A stretch of 54,430 nucleotides of DNA, taken from Candidatus Delongbacteria bacterium (GTDB lineage: Bacteria; CAIWAD01). The stretch covers positions 1-54,430 of the forward strand of contig JBAYTZ010000021.1 in NCBI GenBank assembly GCA_041675285.1. Direction: 5' to 3'. The notes beneath the pieces are model-generated. The model made no database searches. It had not been told where the DNA came from and saw only the letters and a list, made by a program, of their open reading frames with translations. The position numbers were made by a program, and so were the translations under genes. Shown piece after piece: positions 15,055-23,682 of this stretch (its first letter is position 1; every line of letters starts with the position of its first letter).

Positions 15055-16428
15055 ATGACAACGCCTCACACGGCGCCTCAGGTGCCCTATAGCCCAGGCA
15101 CGCCCCTCCTCGACCCCGCCATCCCCGAGGGCTTCGTCGTCCACAACGAGCATTGGTCCTTCTCGCGCCTGGACACCTACGCCCGTTGCCCCCTGGCCTA
15201 CAAGGCCCGCTACCTGGATCCCCAGATCTTCGGTGAGGAGGCCTGGGTGCCGCTGGCCAATCCCATCTCACCCGCAATCTTGGGTACTCTCTGCCACCGG
15301 ACACTCGAGCTGGCGTGCACCACGCTGCTGGCCGCCAGGCACAAGGGCCGGCTCTTTCGCCACCAGAAGCTCGTCCTCGACAGCCTTACCCAGGCCTTTC
15401 AAGAACATCCGGAGGCCAGCGGCATGCTGCTGGAGGAAGCCCAGGCCATCCTGGTCGGGTATTTGAAGAGCGGCGACTTCTACGCCGACCAGATCCTCGG
15501 CCTCGAGTGGCCCTTCGAGCTGGTGATCGAGGAGCCCGATGGCGACATCCCCATCGTCGGCTTCATCGACCGCTTGGAGGTCACGCCGGAGGGCGTCGTG
15601 CGCATCAAGGACTACAAGACCAACCGCATGCTCTACACGAAGGACGAGCTCCGTCACTCCTTGCAAGCGTCGCTCTACGAGATCGCCGTGCGCGAATCCG
15701 AAGCCCTGGCCGTTACGCCGGACACGCCCGTCGATTTCGAGTTCGTCCTCCTTCGGCACGGCATCGCCCAGCGCACCACGCGCTCCGCGTCAGACCTCGA
15801 CCTGGCGCTCCACCAGGTGGTCACGCTGGTGCGGCGCTGCGAGAAGAGCACGCGCTTCGAACCCCACCTGAACAAGTACTGCGCCTGGTGCGACCACAAA
15901 ACCCGCTGCCCGCTTTGGCGCGAGGTGGCCCAGCGCGGCCTGCCCCAGGTCCAGGTGAATCCGGGCGACCTCTCGGCCATCGCCATCGAATACGACCGCC
16001 TGTCAAGTGCCGCCAAGATCCTCTACGGCCGGAAGGAAGAGCTGGCCGACCTCATGAAGATCCACCTCATCGGACACGAGCAGATCGAGACGCCCACGCA
16101 CTTCTATCGCGTCACACCAGCGAACGAGACCACGTTCACCGACCCGTACCAGATCGTCAGCCTGCTGGCCCGCGCGTATCACCGCACCAACGGCGAAGTG
16201 CTGCGCCGTATTGGACGGCTCTCCAAGACCGAGTTCGATCTGGTGTTGAAGGATGCCCAGGGTCGGCTGACCACCACGGCCTGGAAGGACCTGCAGGACG
16301 AGATCGCGCCTCTCATCGAAACCATGCCCAACCCCAAGCTGCAGGCCTACAAGCGGCTGGTGGAGGAACCGGGGCTTCAGGCCCGGAAGGCGCCCCGGCC
16401 GAAGGCCAAGCGCAGGATCCGGGTGTGA
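15055..16428 (+). CDS. RecB/AddB-type PD-(D/E)XK nuclease with 4Fe-4S cluster
   Basis: A 457-residue protein behind GAGGA. The nuclease core runs from SFSRLDTYARCP (C45) through TLCHRTLEL (H81), FIDRLE (D172), KDYKT (D186, K188) and SLQASLYEIA. The Fe-S ligands are C45 and C276-x2-C279-x5-C285, as in AddB, Cas4 and related enzymes. Residues after 300 are a helical extension and a basic tail (KAPRPKAKRR). Role: single-strand or end-processing exonuclease in phage recombination, probably with the SbcC-like ATPase and the SSB-like protein. It is transcribed from just downstream of the iteron-like repeats. Confidence 0.85.
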   Translation: MTTPHTAPQVPYSPGTPLLDPAIPEGFVVHNEHWSFSRLDTYARCPLAYKARYLDPQIFGEEAWVPLANPISPAILGTLCHRTLELACTTLLAARHKGRLFRHQKLVLDSLTQAFQEHPEASGMLLEEAQAILVGYLKSGDFYADQILGLEWPFELVIEEPDGDIPIVGFIDRLEVTPEGVVRIKDYKTNRMLYTKDELRHSLQASLYEIAVRESEALAVTPDTPVDFEFVLLRHGIAQRTTRSASDLDLALHQVVTLVRRCEKSTRFEPHLNKYCAWCDHKTRCPLWREVAQRGLPQVQVNPGDLSAIAIEYDRLSSAAKILYGRKEELADLMKIHLIGHEQIETPTHFYRVTPANETTFTDPYQIVSLLARAYHRTNGEVLRRIGRLSKTEFDLVLKDAQGRLTTTAWKDLQDEIAPLIETMPNPKLQAYKRLVEEPGLQARKAPRPKAKRRIRV

Positions 16429-16434
16429 GGGCGG

Positions 16435-16481
16435 ATTCTCAGAATTGAGAAAGGCGGAGCCGGATTCTCAGAAGTGAGAAT
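16435..16481 (+). promoter_or_regulatory. Two tandem palindromic operators
   Basis: TTCTCA-GAAT-TGAGAA (16436-16451) and ATTCTCA-GAAG-TGAGAAT (16464-16481) are two perfect dyads with 4-base centres, both opening GGATTCTCAGAA, 29 bp apart centre to centre. They lie right after the nuclease stop and before the next gene. The arrangement is typical of a dimeric repressor binding cooperatively. Confidence 0.65.
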
Positions 16482-16649
16482 TGGGCAGGATGGCGCGCGG
16501 CCAGGCACGGATTTCAGTTCGCCGCTTTGAAGGAAGCGCGCAAAGGGGTCATGAACGGCAGGCGGGCCTGCAGGGCTGTTGAGATTTTCCGCGTGCGCCT
16601 TCCCAGCCGGCCCTGGGGCCAGGCCCGCCCACAGATGCTGGAGGATGGC

Positions 16650-17327
16650 ATGAAGCGAGATCCGGGGAGAATCGACACCGGCAGCCGGGGAAACCCTATC
16701 GCAGTCAGCCCGCGCTGCGGGATGGAGATGGACGGCGGCAGGCTCTGCCGGTCGGCCGTGCCCGCGGTCGGGATGCGCTGCACGGATCACCAGGACCTGG
16801 CGCCGGGCGACCTGGAGGCCAGACCGGAGCTCCCGGCCGGCGTGGTCGTGCCCGAGGTCTTTCCGAAGGACAAGGACCGGCAACGGGCCTTGGAGGCCTA
16901 CGTGGCCGAGATCTACCGGGACTACGCCGGGCTGAACACGGGTGCGGACCTCCGCCAGATCCTGATGGCCGGCGCGGCCTACGTGCGCCTGCTCTACGAC
17001 GGCGCCTCCCTGGACCCCAAGGACATGGACTTCCTGTCCAAGATTGTGGACAGACACCTGCGCAACCTGCGTGCGACGCCCAAGGAGATCGCCGACGGCC
17101 AGTCCAAGGGCAACCGGGACGCCGCAGGCTTGGGCGCCTTGGCGGCTGCGGCCGGCGTGGGCGCCTTGCTGGAGCGCGTGCGGGCAACCATGACCCCGGG
17201 CCAGCTGAAGGCCTTGCGGGCCGGTGGGGCGCCGCAGGGCTTGGGCGTCGGCGCCATCGGCGCGCCAGGCGCCGGCATGGAGGTCGCCCAGGCCGACGAC
17301 CAGGCGCCGGATCCCTTCGGCGACTGA
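16650..17327 (+). CDS. Candidate small terminase subunit or zinc-knuckle protein
   Basis: A 225-residue protein; ATG 16650 is preferred because GGAGG sits five bases upstream, while the open frame extends to a TTG at 16527. Residues about 23-47 hold three Cys and a His (RCG, LCRS, RCTDH) that may bind zinc. Residues 85-150 are helical (AYVAEIYRDY, MDFLSKIVDRHLRNLRAT), compatible with the DNA-binding/oligomerising part of phage TerS proteins. The end is DQAPDPFGD, another acidic D-P-F tail. It is the last phage gene before the island; TerL lies beyond it. TerS is a positional guess; an unrelated zinc protein is possible. Confidence 0.4.
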   Translation: MKRDPGRIDTGSRGNPIAVSPRCGMEMDGGRLCRSAVPAVGMRCTDHQDLAPGDLEARPELPAGVVVPEVFPKDKDRQRALEAYVAEIYRDYAGLNTGADLRQILMAGAAYVRLLYDGASLDPKDMDFLSKIVDRHLRNLRATPKEIADGQSKGNRDAAGLGALAAAAGVGALLERVRATMTPGQLKALRAGGAPQGLGVGAIGAPGAGMEVAQADDQAPDPFGD

Positions 17328-17382
17328 CCTTCTGGGCCACCAAGTGCCCAAAACCCGGAATTCATGTCCGAGAACATGCCGC

Positions 17383-17402
17383 GCCGCCTTGGGGCGGCTT
17401 TT
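17383..17402 (+). terminator. Intrinsic terminator closing the early module
   Basis: GCCGCC-TTGG-GGCGGC is followed directly by TTTT: a perfect 6-bp GC stem and tetraloop. It marks the end of phage sequence before the island. Confidence 0.85.
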
Positions 17403-17760
17403 GCCTGTCAAGGGGATCGCCCACCAGGTTGGCTGGGAAAGGTCCGAGAATGGTAGTTCTGGGACATGGGCTCGGGCATAAGCGCCGACTTTACCTGCCG
17501 GCGGCCCCTTGAACAGGCGGGCCGGGGGGGTGGTCCATCGCAAAGCGGCCGGGCACGCAGGGGCACTTTGGTTGTAAGGGGTGATTTCGAGCGCGGGCAA
17601 TCCTACGTATTGGGCGGCCCATCATTAGAGGATCTGTTGAGACTCAACTACATGCATACTACATTTCCCAAAATCAATCAACCATGGCAGGTGAGTGTTA
17701 TATGTATAATCTGAAAATGTTAGTACGCAACGACTTGCATTACAAATTGAACAGAGAGAG
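17403..17760 (+). other. Left junction of the defence island
   Basis: No gene is seen. Composition changes from GC-rich to AT-rich at about 17580-17640. Everything up to the CGAGCGCGGGC near 17590 resembles the phage; from about 17620 it resembles the island. No direct repeat shared with the right edge was found by eye. Confidence 0.5.
17637..17665 (+). promoter_or_regulatory. Sigma-70-like promoter for island cassette A
   Basis: TTGAGA (17637-17642), a 17-base spacer and TACATT (17660-17665) give 4-5 of 6 matches in each box, about 90 bases before the methyltransferase start. A separate TATAAT occurs at 17705-17710 without a good -35. Confidence 0.45.
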
Positions 17761-18870
17761 ATGATGCAAAACGCCGAGTCTAGTTTCGTCGGAGTCGATC
17801 TGTTTGCTGGTGCCGGTGGTATGTCGCTCGGCGCTCAGATGGCAGGTGTCTATGTCGCTTTAGCTATTGAATGTGATAAGCACACAGCAGCCACCTATTC
17901 CTTTAATCATCCTGATACGACACTAGTTGTTGATAACATAAAAAATGTTAACACAATCAACGTTTCTCAAAAGGACAAAGTATCAATTCTTTTTGGCGGT
18001 CCGCCATGCCAAGGGTTTTCGACCTCTAACCAGCGCACACGAAACCGCAAGAATCCCACGAATTGGTTATTTGAGGAATTCATTAGAATTGTGCATCTAT
18101 GGAAGCCTGATTGGATTGTATTTGAAAATGTGAAGGGTATAGTTGAAACTGAAAACGGTCTATTCTTGAACTCTGTCATAGGCAATTTGTTGACAGCAGG
18201 TTATTCATGCAATAACGGAGTTCTTTGCGCATCTGATTTCGGCGTACCCCAAATTCGATCACGATTCTTCATTATTGCTTCACGTAATGGATTTAAATTA
18301 GAAATGCCTAAAGCTACATCAAGACATCCAGTTACTGTTCGTCAAGCGCTGGCTGATTTGCCCATTTTATCTAATGGCGCAAGTAAATGTACTTCTAAAT
18401 ATGCAAGAGTTGCACGATCTAAATACGCGCGCGAGATGAGAGATGACAAAACTGAATGCACTGGAAATTTAGTAACAAAGAGTGCTGATTATATAATAGA
18501 ACGCTACAAACAGATTCCTCAGGGAGGAAACTGGAAAAATATCTCGGAAGATTTGATGGCAAACTATACTGATAGAACACGATGCCACACCGGCATTTAT
18601 CGACGTTTAAGTGCAGACAAACCATCTGTTGTTTTGGGAAATTATAGAAAGAACATGGTCGTGCATCCATGGGAAAATCGCGGATTATCGGTACGAGAAG
18701 CAGCAAGGTTACAGTCTTTTCCTGATTGGTACGAGTTTCGCGGATCTATTGGATTTCAGCAGCAACAGGTAGGAAATGCAGTTCCGCCGCTGTTGGCTAA
18801 ATCTGTTTTTGAAGCAATTGTAAAGTTCTCCGCTTCAAACAATCAGAAATCAATGCTCAATAACAAGTGA
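17761..18870 (+). CDS. dcm: C5 cytosine DNA methyltransferase (first)
   Basis: A 369-residue protein, ATG 17761 behind GAGAGAG. All C5 motifs are present: I (DLFAGAGGMSLG), IV with catalytic C83 (GGPPCQGFS), VI (FENVKG), VIII (QIRSRFFII), IX (YRRLSADKPS) and X (VGNAVPPLLA). It transfers methyl from AdoMet to cytosine C5 at an unknown site. The target-recognition region (about 190-280) is short, as in single-specificity enzymes. It heads a tight AT-rich operon in which no restriction nuclease is obvious, so it may protect against the downstream HD/ATPase effectors or serve as a stand-alone modification. Confidence 0.92.
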   Translation: MMQNAESSFVGVDLFAGAGGMSLGAQMAGVYVALAIECDKHTAATYSFNHPDTTLVVDNIKNVNTINVSQKDKVSILFGGPPCQGFSTSNQRTRNRKNPTNWLFEEFIRIVHLWKPDWIVFENVKGIVETENGLFLNSVIGNLLTAGYSCNNGVLCASDFGVPQIRSRFFIIASRNGFKLEMPKATSRHPVTVRQALADLPILSNGASKCTSKYARVARSKYAREMRDDKTECTGNLVTKSADYIIERYKQIPQGGNWKNISEDLMANYTDRTRCHTGIYRRLSADKPSVVLGNYRKNMVVHPWENRGLSVREAARLQSFPDWYEFRGSIGFQQQQVGNAVPPLLAKSVFEAIVKFSASNNQKSMLNNK

Positions 18871-18877
18871 GAAAAAG

Positions 18878-19930
18878 ATGACGTGTGTTTTCAGTGAAAA
18901 AGACGGTCTCCGATTTCAACTTGAAAAACGGTATACTGAAAAGACTAATGAATTCCCCATCAATGCAGGTAATTACGTAAGAATCTTTCAGCAGATAGAA
19001 GATTACTTGAACAGAAATATTCATCCAGAAGTTGTCACTGGAGCGGCACTTCATGGTTCTGGCCTTCTAAATGATCACGGAAAGGAACACGTTGAAATGG
19101 TCATTCAACGTGCAGGACTTTTGCTAGGAATTGGCGTAGAGCAACTGAGCGGGTATGAAATATTCATTTTATTGCTTGCCATTCACTTTCATGATGTTGG
19201 CAACATCTTTGGAAGAGATGAACATGAGAAACGAGTGTTTGAAGTGATGGAAGAGCTTGGCGTTCTATTTCCATCCGAAACTCCTCTTAAAAAGACCATA
19301 GCGACTGTCGCAATGGCTCATGGCGGCAAAATTAATGGCTCGAAGGACACAATTTCATCATTGGCTCAGGAGGAACATCTTCAAGGTGCATTAATTAAAC
19401 CAGCTCTATTAGCCGCAATACTACGTTTTTCGGATGAAATCTCAGATGATCATACGCGTGCGGCAAGGTTTTTGCTGCAATCACTACCACCCGAGAATCA
19501 GATTTTTCACTACTATTCTAAATGCCTGCAACAAACTGGAGTTAGTGGAAACTCGTTGATATTGAAGTTTGATTTGCCACTTGAATTAGCAGATGGTTTA
19601 TCGACGAAAGAGAATGTCGGTGATCCTAGAGGTTACTCTGAGATGTTTTTATATGATGAAATCTTGTTGAGGCTTAAAAAATGTTTGACGGAACTTGAAT
19701 ATTGCAGCCGGTATTTTCGTGGAATGATAGGCATTAATTCAATTAGTGCTGAAATTAATGTCCATAAACCGCATACTCTGAATCCTGTCTTTCATGATAA
19801 GATTGTTCTTAAATTGTCAGGGTACCCAAATTCCATTGAGAAAGATATATGCTCAATGGTAGAAAAGCCACTAGCCGCCGCCGATGGTATCGCATTGCAA
19901 GGATTATTGAGGGGAGATGGCGCATGTTAG
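18878..19930 (+). CDS. HD-domain metal-dependent hydrolase of conflict-system type
   Basis: A 350-residue protein 7 bases after the methyltransferase. HD signature: DHGKEH (H67, H71), FHDVGN (H105, D106), AHGGK (H148) and RFSDEISDD (D186), the metal-ligand order of HD phosphohydrolases. A C-terminal beta-rich part of about 150 residues follows. It resembles the HD domains found in prokaryotic conflict operons (Pfam HD-CE style, from memory). Likely chemistry: hydrolysis of a nucleotide, cyclic nucleotide or nucleic acid. Its last 7 bases overlap the next start, so it is coupled to the ATPase. ATG 18878 has only a weak GAGAAAAAG site. Confidence 0.75.
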   Translation: MTCVFSEKDGLRFQLEKRYTEKTNEFPINAGNYVRIFQQIEDYLNRNIHPEVVTGAALHGSGLLNDHGKEHVEMVIQRAGLLLGIGVEQLSGYEIFILLLAIHFHDVGNIFGRDEHEKRVFEVMEELGVLFPSETPLKKTIATVAMAHGGKINGSKDTISSLAQEEHLQGALIKPALLAAILRFSDEISDDHTRAARFLLQSLPPENQIFHYYSKCLQQTGVSGNSLILKFDLPLELADGLSTKENVGDPRGYSEMFLYDEILLRLKKCLTELEYCSRYFRGMIGINSISAEINVHKPHTLNPVFHDKIVLKLSGYPNSIEKDICSMVEKPLAAADGIALQGLLRGDGAC

Positions 19931-21717
19931 AAATGCAAAAAAGCTCAACATTTTCCAATCCGTTTACCGTTATGAGTCCGGAAAAGTTGGACGCATCAAC
20001 TGCCCAACAGCTGTTTGTCGAAGTCTTCTCTGACTTTCCGCAGGTTAGAAATCCTGGTCATTCAATGATTCTTGGAGCCCGTGGTTCGGGGAAAAGCATG
20101 ATTTTTCGATGCCTTCTGCCTGATGTTCTAAAACTAAAAGAGGGACGTTCATTTGAGGATCTAGAATTTCTTGCCTTTCATGTGCCAATTAAAAACACTC
20201 AGTTAAAGATAACTGATTTGGAAAGACTGGATTGTCATCATGCCGCATTTCTTATAAACGAACACTTTTTTACTCTCTCTGTCATTATCGAAGTGTTGCA
20301 AGCGTTAACAAAATCTTTGTCGAGCAATTTAGTATTTGATGAAAATAGATATCGCGAGTTTTTAGAAAAGACCTACTCTCGTCGTCTTAAGCTGTCTGGA
20401 TGCAAATCCGAATGTAGATTTGATGACGCTTCCGCAGAGAGTTTTTTTCAGTCATTGTATGATCATGCACTTGACATGCATGCAGATTTTATTCGCTATG
20501 TTTTAGAATTTTGTCCTGAGATTGACTCACCTGCCCCTGCTTATAATCTGCCATTATTGTCATTTACAGGTTTCTTAGTGCCATTTTTTCAAGGTCTTAT
20601 AGCGCTACCAGGATTTCCTAAGAAGTGCGTCTATCTATTTATAGACGATGCTGATAATTTGAGTAAGACCCAAACTAAGATCTTGAACTCTTGGTTGTCT
20701 ACCAGAACTCACCCAGAAATCAGTTTAAAAGTCTCGGCACAGTTAGGCAATTACAAGAGTTTCGTGTCTCCGAATGGGACACTTGTGGAATCCCCACATG
20801 ATTATCAGGAGATAAATATTTCAGACAGATATACAACGAGTAAAACTGCATACCATAGACGAGTTAAAGAGATAGTTCAAAAGCGATTGGACTTGGCGGG
20901 AATAAGTGGTGTGCTACCAGAAGACTATTTTCCATCTTATAAGAAGCAGGAAGAGGCTGTTGAGAAGGAAAGATTGCGACTACTTTCTGCTTGGGAGGAA
21001 GAAGGAACAGGTTACCGCGCTTCAGATGATGCATTACGTTATGCAAGGCCAAACTATATTAGAAGTTTGGGGGGTACTAGGAAGGCTAGATCAACTTACA
21101 TGTATGCGGGATTTGAGCATTTAGTTCATCTGTCTTCTGGTGTTATCAGATATTTTCTTGATTCTGCTGCAGCTATGTTTGATGAAACAATAAAAGAAGC
21201 TGGCGAGTCAGCCGCGATTGCAAGCATCCCGTGCGGTATTCAAAATAAAGTAGCAAGGGATCAGGGTGATAGAATGATGTTTTCCCAGTTTCAAAAATTG
21301 GAAACTGACGAAGAGGTCTTGACAGGCAAATTAGGAATCGTTCAGAACCTTCAAAATTTGATAAATGCGATGGGATTTACATTTCATGACATCTTAGTTT
21401 CAGATAGATCAGAACGCAGAGTATTCTCAATAGCGCTGACAAACGTTCCTACCAAGGAGATAATGGATGTTCTTTCCTTCGGAGTACAGACTGGATATCT
21501 GCATATGGCCACTATTGGCAACAAGGATGGGACAGGTAGAACGTGGCTTTTCATTCTAAATAGATGTCTTGCGCCTCAATTTACTCTGGATCCCACAGGA
21601 TTTGCTGGTTACCTGTTTGTAACTAATGAACGACTAATGGGAGCAATGAGTGACGGAAAACGATTGAGAGATGTTGAGTCACAGGAAGAACCAGAGCAAT
21701 TGACTCTCTTTAATTAG
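19924..21717 (+). CDS. ORC/CDC6-like P-loop ATPase of a defence operon
   Basis: A 597-residue protein; ATG 19924 chosen for GGGGA seven bases upstream, although the frame opens 75 bases earlier. Walker A GARGSGKSM (K57), Walker B YLFIDDADNLS (D241, D242), then a sensor-like region (LKVSAQLGNYKSFV). A long helical C-terminal half ends QLTLFN. The FSNPFTV... ARGSGKS opening is typical of AAA+/ORC-CDC6-like ATPases in phage-defence operons (family name from memory). Role: NTP-driven sensing or assembly that controls the HD enzyme. The end QLTLFN also looks like a clamp-binding peptide. Confidence 0.72.
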   Translation: MLEMQKSSTFSNPFTVMSPEKLDASTAQQLFVEVFSDFPQVRNPGHSMILGARGSGKSMIFRCLLPDVLKLKEGRSFEDLEFLAFHVPIKNTQLKITDLERLDCHHAAFLINEHFFTLSVIIEVLQALTKSLSSNLVFDENRYREFLEKTYSRRLKLSGCKSECRFDDASAESFFQSLYDHALDMHADFIRYVLEFCPEIDSPAPAYNLPLLSFTGFLVPFFQGLIALPGFPKKCVYLFIDDADNLSKTQTKILNSWLSTRTHPEISLKVSAQLGNYKSFVSPNGTLVESPHDYQEINISDRYTTSKTAYHRRVKEIVQKRLDLAGISGVLPEDYFPSYKKQEEAVEKERLRLLSAWEEEGTGYRASDDALRYARPNYIRSLGGTRKARSTYMYAGFEHLVHLSSGVIRYFLDSAAAMFDETIKEAGESAAIASIPCGIQNKVARDQGDRMMFSQFQKLETDEEVLTGKLGIVQNLQNLINAMGFTFHDILVSDRSERRVFSIALTNVPTKEIMDVLSFGVQTGYLHMATIGNKDGTGRTWLFILNRCLAPQFTLDPTGFAGYLFVTNERLMGAMSDGKRLRDVESQEEPEQLTLFN

Positions 21718-21725
21718 GACATTTC

Positions 21726-22706
21726 ATGAGGAACGAATTGAAGGTGCCTATCTCTGATCTGCCAAAGTTCCTTGGGGAAAGACAGGGCGCTTTCCTTTGT
21801 TGTGCTAGCTTTGAGGAACGGGCAAAATCAGTACCAGCGTCGGTGAAGTCGATGAAATTTAGAATGGTAAAAATATTTGCCTCGACAGATTGTTCACCTG
21901 TGATTCTAGATACTGCTGAAGAGATAAAAAGTATGTTTTTTATAGAGAACTCAGTGGTACTGACTAAAATGCACGAGCCACTATTCACGGCTGACACTAT
22001 GGCGAGAGTTGTAAATGAATTGGTGAAGCTTGATATAAGGGATGTCGTAATTGATATAACGACATTTACACATGAAATGCTTCTGATATTGTTGAAATCG
22101 TTGCATCGATTTAAAAATAGGTTCACCAAAATAACGTGCATTTATACAGGCGCACTGGAGTATTCTATAGGTGACCCGGATGAGAGAAAGTGGCTAAGCA
22201 AAGGTTGCAAGGATATAAGAAGTGTTTTGGGATTTCCAGGGCGCCTAATTCCAGGTAGACCTAATTGTCTGATTGTTCTTGTCGGATTTGAACATGAACG
22301 TGCAACGCGGATGATAGTAGAGATGGATCCCGATCTCTTGCTTTTAGGTAGAGGAATTTCGGCAGCACAACACCTCACTTGTGAGTCACATTTAGCGCCC
22401 ATGCTGCACTTTCATAAACTAGTTAGCGATATGGTTTCTAGTCGTGGATCGGTACGATCCTTTGAATTCTCTTGTAATGATTCCATTCAAACTGCTCAAT
22501 CATTGATGGCAGAAATTGATGGATCGAGAGGTTATAACCATATTATTGTCCCATTAAACACGAAAATATCGACCATTGCAATTGCTAATGTCGCTTTAGA
22601 GAGCAGAGAAGTGCAGATTTGTTACGCCGAGCCAGAGACATATAATTTTGCCGCCTATTCTGTACCGGATGATGTTGTGTCAGTGTTTGATATTTGGGAG
22701 CAGTGA
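21726..22706 (+). CDS. Unrecognised protein with duplicated Rossmann-like domains
   Basis: A 326-residue protein, AGGA before ATG 21726. Two similar halves are visible: CASFEERA (about 26-33) with DITTFTHEMLLILL (about 103-116), and VGFEHERA (about 185-192) with VPLNTKISTIAIA (about 278-290). Each half opens with a hydrophobic strand plus 'S/G-F-E-x-E/H-R' and later has a strand ending in T/N-T-x followed by a helix. The alternating strand-helix layout resembles CARF-like Rossmann ligand sensors, but the family is not one I can name. In context it could sense a nucleotide signal or be the effector paired with HD and ATPase genes. Confidence 0.6.
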   Translation: MRNELKVPISDLPKFLGERQGAFLCCASFEERAKSVPASVKSMKFRMVKIFASTDCSPVILDTAEEIKSMFFIENSVVLTKMHEPLFTADTMARVVNELVKLDIRDVVIDITTFTHEMLLILLKSLHRFKNRFTKITCIYTGALEYSIGDPDERKWLSKGCKDIRSVLGFPGRLIPGRPNCLIVLVGFEHERATRMIVEMDPDLLLLGRGISAAQHLTCESHLAPMLHFHKLVSDMVSSRGSVRSFEFSCNDSIQTAQSLMAEIDGSRGYNHIIVPLNTKISTIAIANVALESREVQICYAEPETYNFAAYSVPDDVVSVFDIWEQ

Positions 22707-22723
22707 AATATGAGGAATTTGAG

Positions 22724-23653
22724 ATGAGAGATGACGAAAAGATTCAGGTTGGTGATATCATCAACAGGACTATATCTGTTTTGGATGATGGATTTGTGCG
22801 GCTAATTGATTATATGGGAAACGATTCGTCAATTGTCCAAGCAGCGCGAGTATCATATGGCGCTGGAACCAAGCACGTGAGTGATGATAGAAGTCTAATT
22901 AGATATCTGATGCGGCATAAGCATACGACTCCATTCGAAATGTGTGAGTTGAAATTGCATGTTAGAGTGCCAATGGATTGTTGGCGTCAATGGATTAGAC
23001 ATAGAACGGCTAATGTTAACGAATATTCGACGCGGTATTCGATTGCCATAGATTCAATGCATGAAACTCGGCCAAGTGAATGGAGATCACAATCTTCGGG
23101 AAATCGTCAGGGAAGTGAAGGAAATATTGCGATCGAGATTGGAGAGCAATTAAGTCGTAGTGAAGTAGAGAATCACATTGCCTGCAAGGCGATTTATGAG
23201 GAGAGGATAGGCGCGGGTGTGGCACGTGAGCAGGCTCGAAAGGATTTACCGCTTTCTACATATACTGAAGCCTATTGGAAAATTGATTTGCACAATCTTT
23301 TTCATTTTTTGTCATTAAGGATGAACTCAAGTGCTCAATATGAAATAAGAAGCTATGCTAATGTTATTGGAACGCAAATAGTAAAGCATTGGGTTCCAAT
23401 GGCATGGGAAGCATTCCTCGATTATCAAATTAATGCCATTAAGCTGTCTGCGATTGAGATTGAAATAATGGAAATGATTAGTGACAGTCGTAAGACTGAG
23501 GTGGTGAATGTTATGAGAAATAATGGACTTTTAAGACAAAAGGATGAAAAATGGGTTGAGAGCAGCGAAGCTAGTGAATTCTCGAAGAAGCTGGATAGGT
23601 TGGGAATAAAGGTACCATGGAAAGATGATAATGCGGAGCGTCTACCGGAATAA
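22724..23653 (+). CDS. thyX: FAD-dependent thymidylate synthase
   Basis: A 309-residue protein. ATG 22724 fits AGGA at 22713-22716; a TTG at 22694 is possible. The ThyX motif RHR-x7-S is intact (R92, H93, R94 ... S102, in RHRTANVNEYSTRY), along with HTTPFEMCELKLHVRVP and the helical R-rich FAD/dUMP site. It makes dTMP from dUMP using methylene-tetrahydrofolate and FADH2. It is longer than many bacterial ThyX (about 220-260) through an insert near 120-140 and a C-terminal tail. Its placement 17 bases after a defence-type gene is odd for a housekeeping enzyme; it may supply or alter phage nucleotide pools, or serve as a base-hypermodification step. Confidence 0.88.
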   Translation: MRDDEKIQVGDIINRTISVLDDGFVRLIDYMGNDSSIVQAARVSYGAGTKHVSDDRSLIRYLMRHKHTTPFEMCELKLHVRVPMDCWRQWIRHRTANVNEYSTRYSIAIDSMHETRPSEWRSQSSGNRQGSEGNIAIEIGEQLSRSEVENHIACKAIYEERIGAGVAREQARKDLPLSTYTEAYWKIDLHNLFHFLSLRMNSSAQYEIRSYANVIGTQIVKHWVPMAWEAFLDYQINAIKLSAIEIEIMEMISDSRKTEVVNVMRNNGLLRQKDEKWVESSEASEFSKKLDRLGIKVPWKDDNAERLPE

Positions 23654-23682
23654 AGAGATTGAATACATTGGAGAAGAGTGCA

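Noticed and set aside
14480..15058. Plus-strand open frame across the control region
   Set aside because: It runs through tandem repeats and AT-rich palindromes and has no protein-like pattern, despite a GGGGAG near its first ATG.
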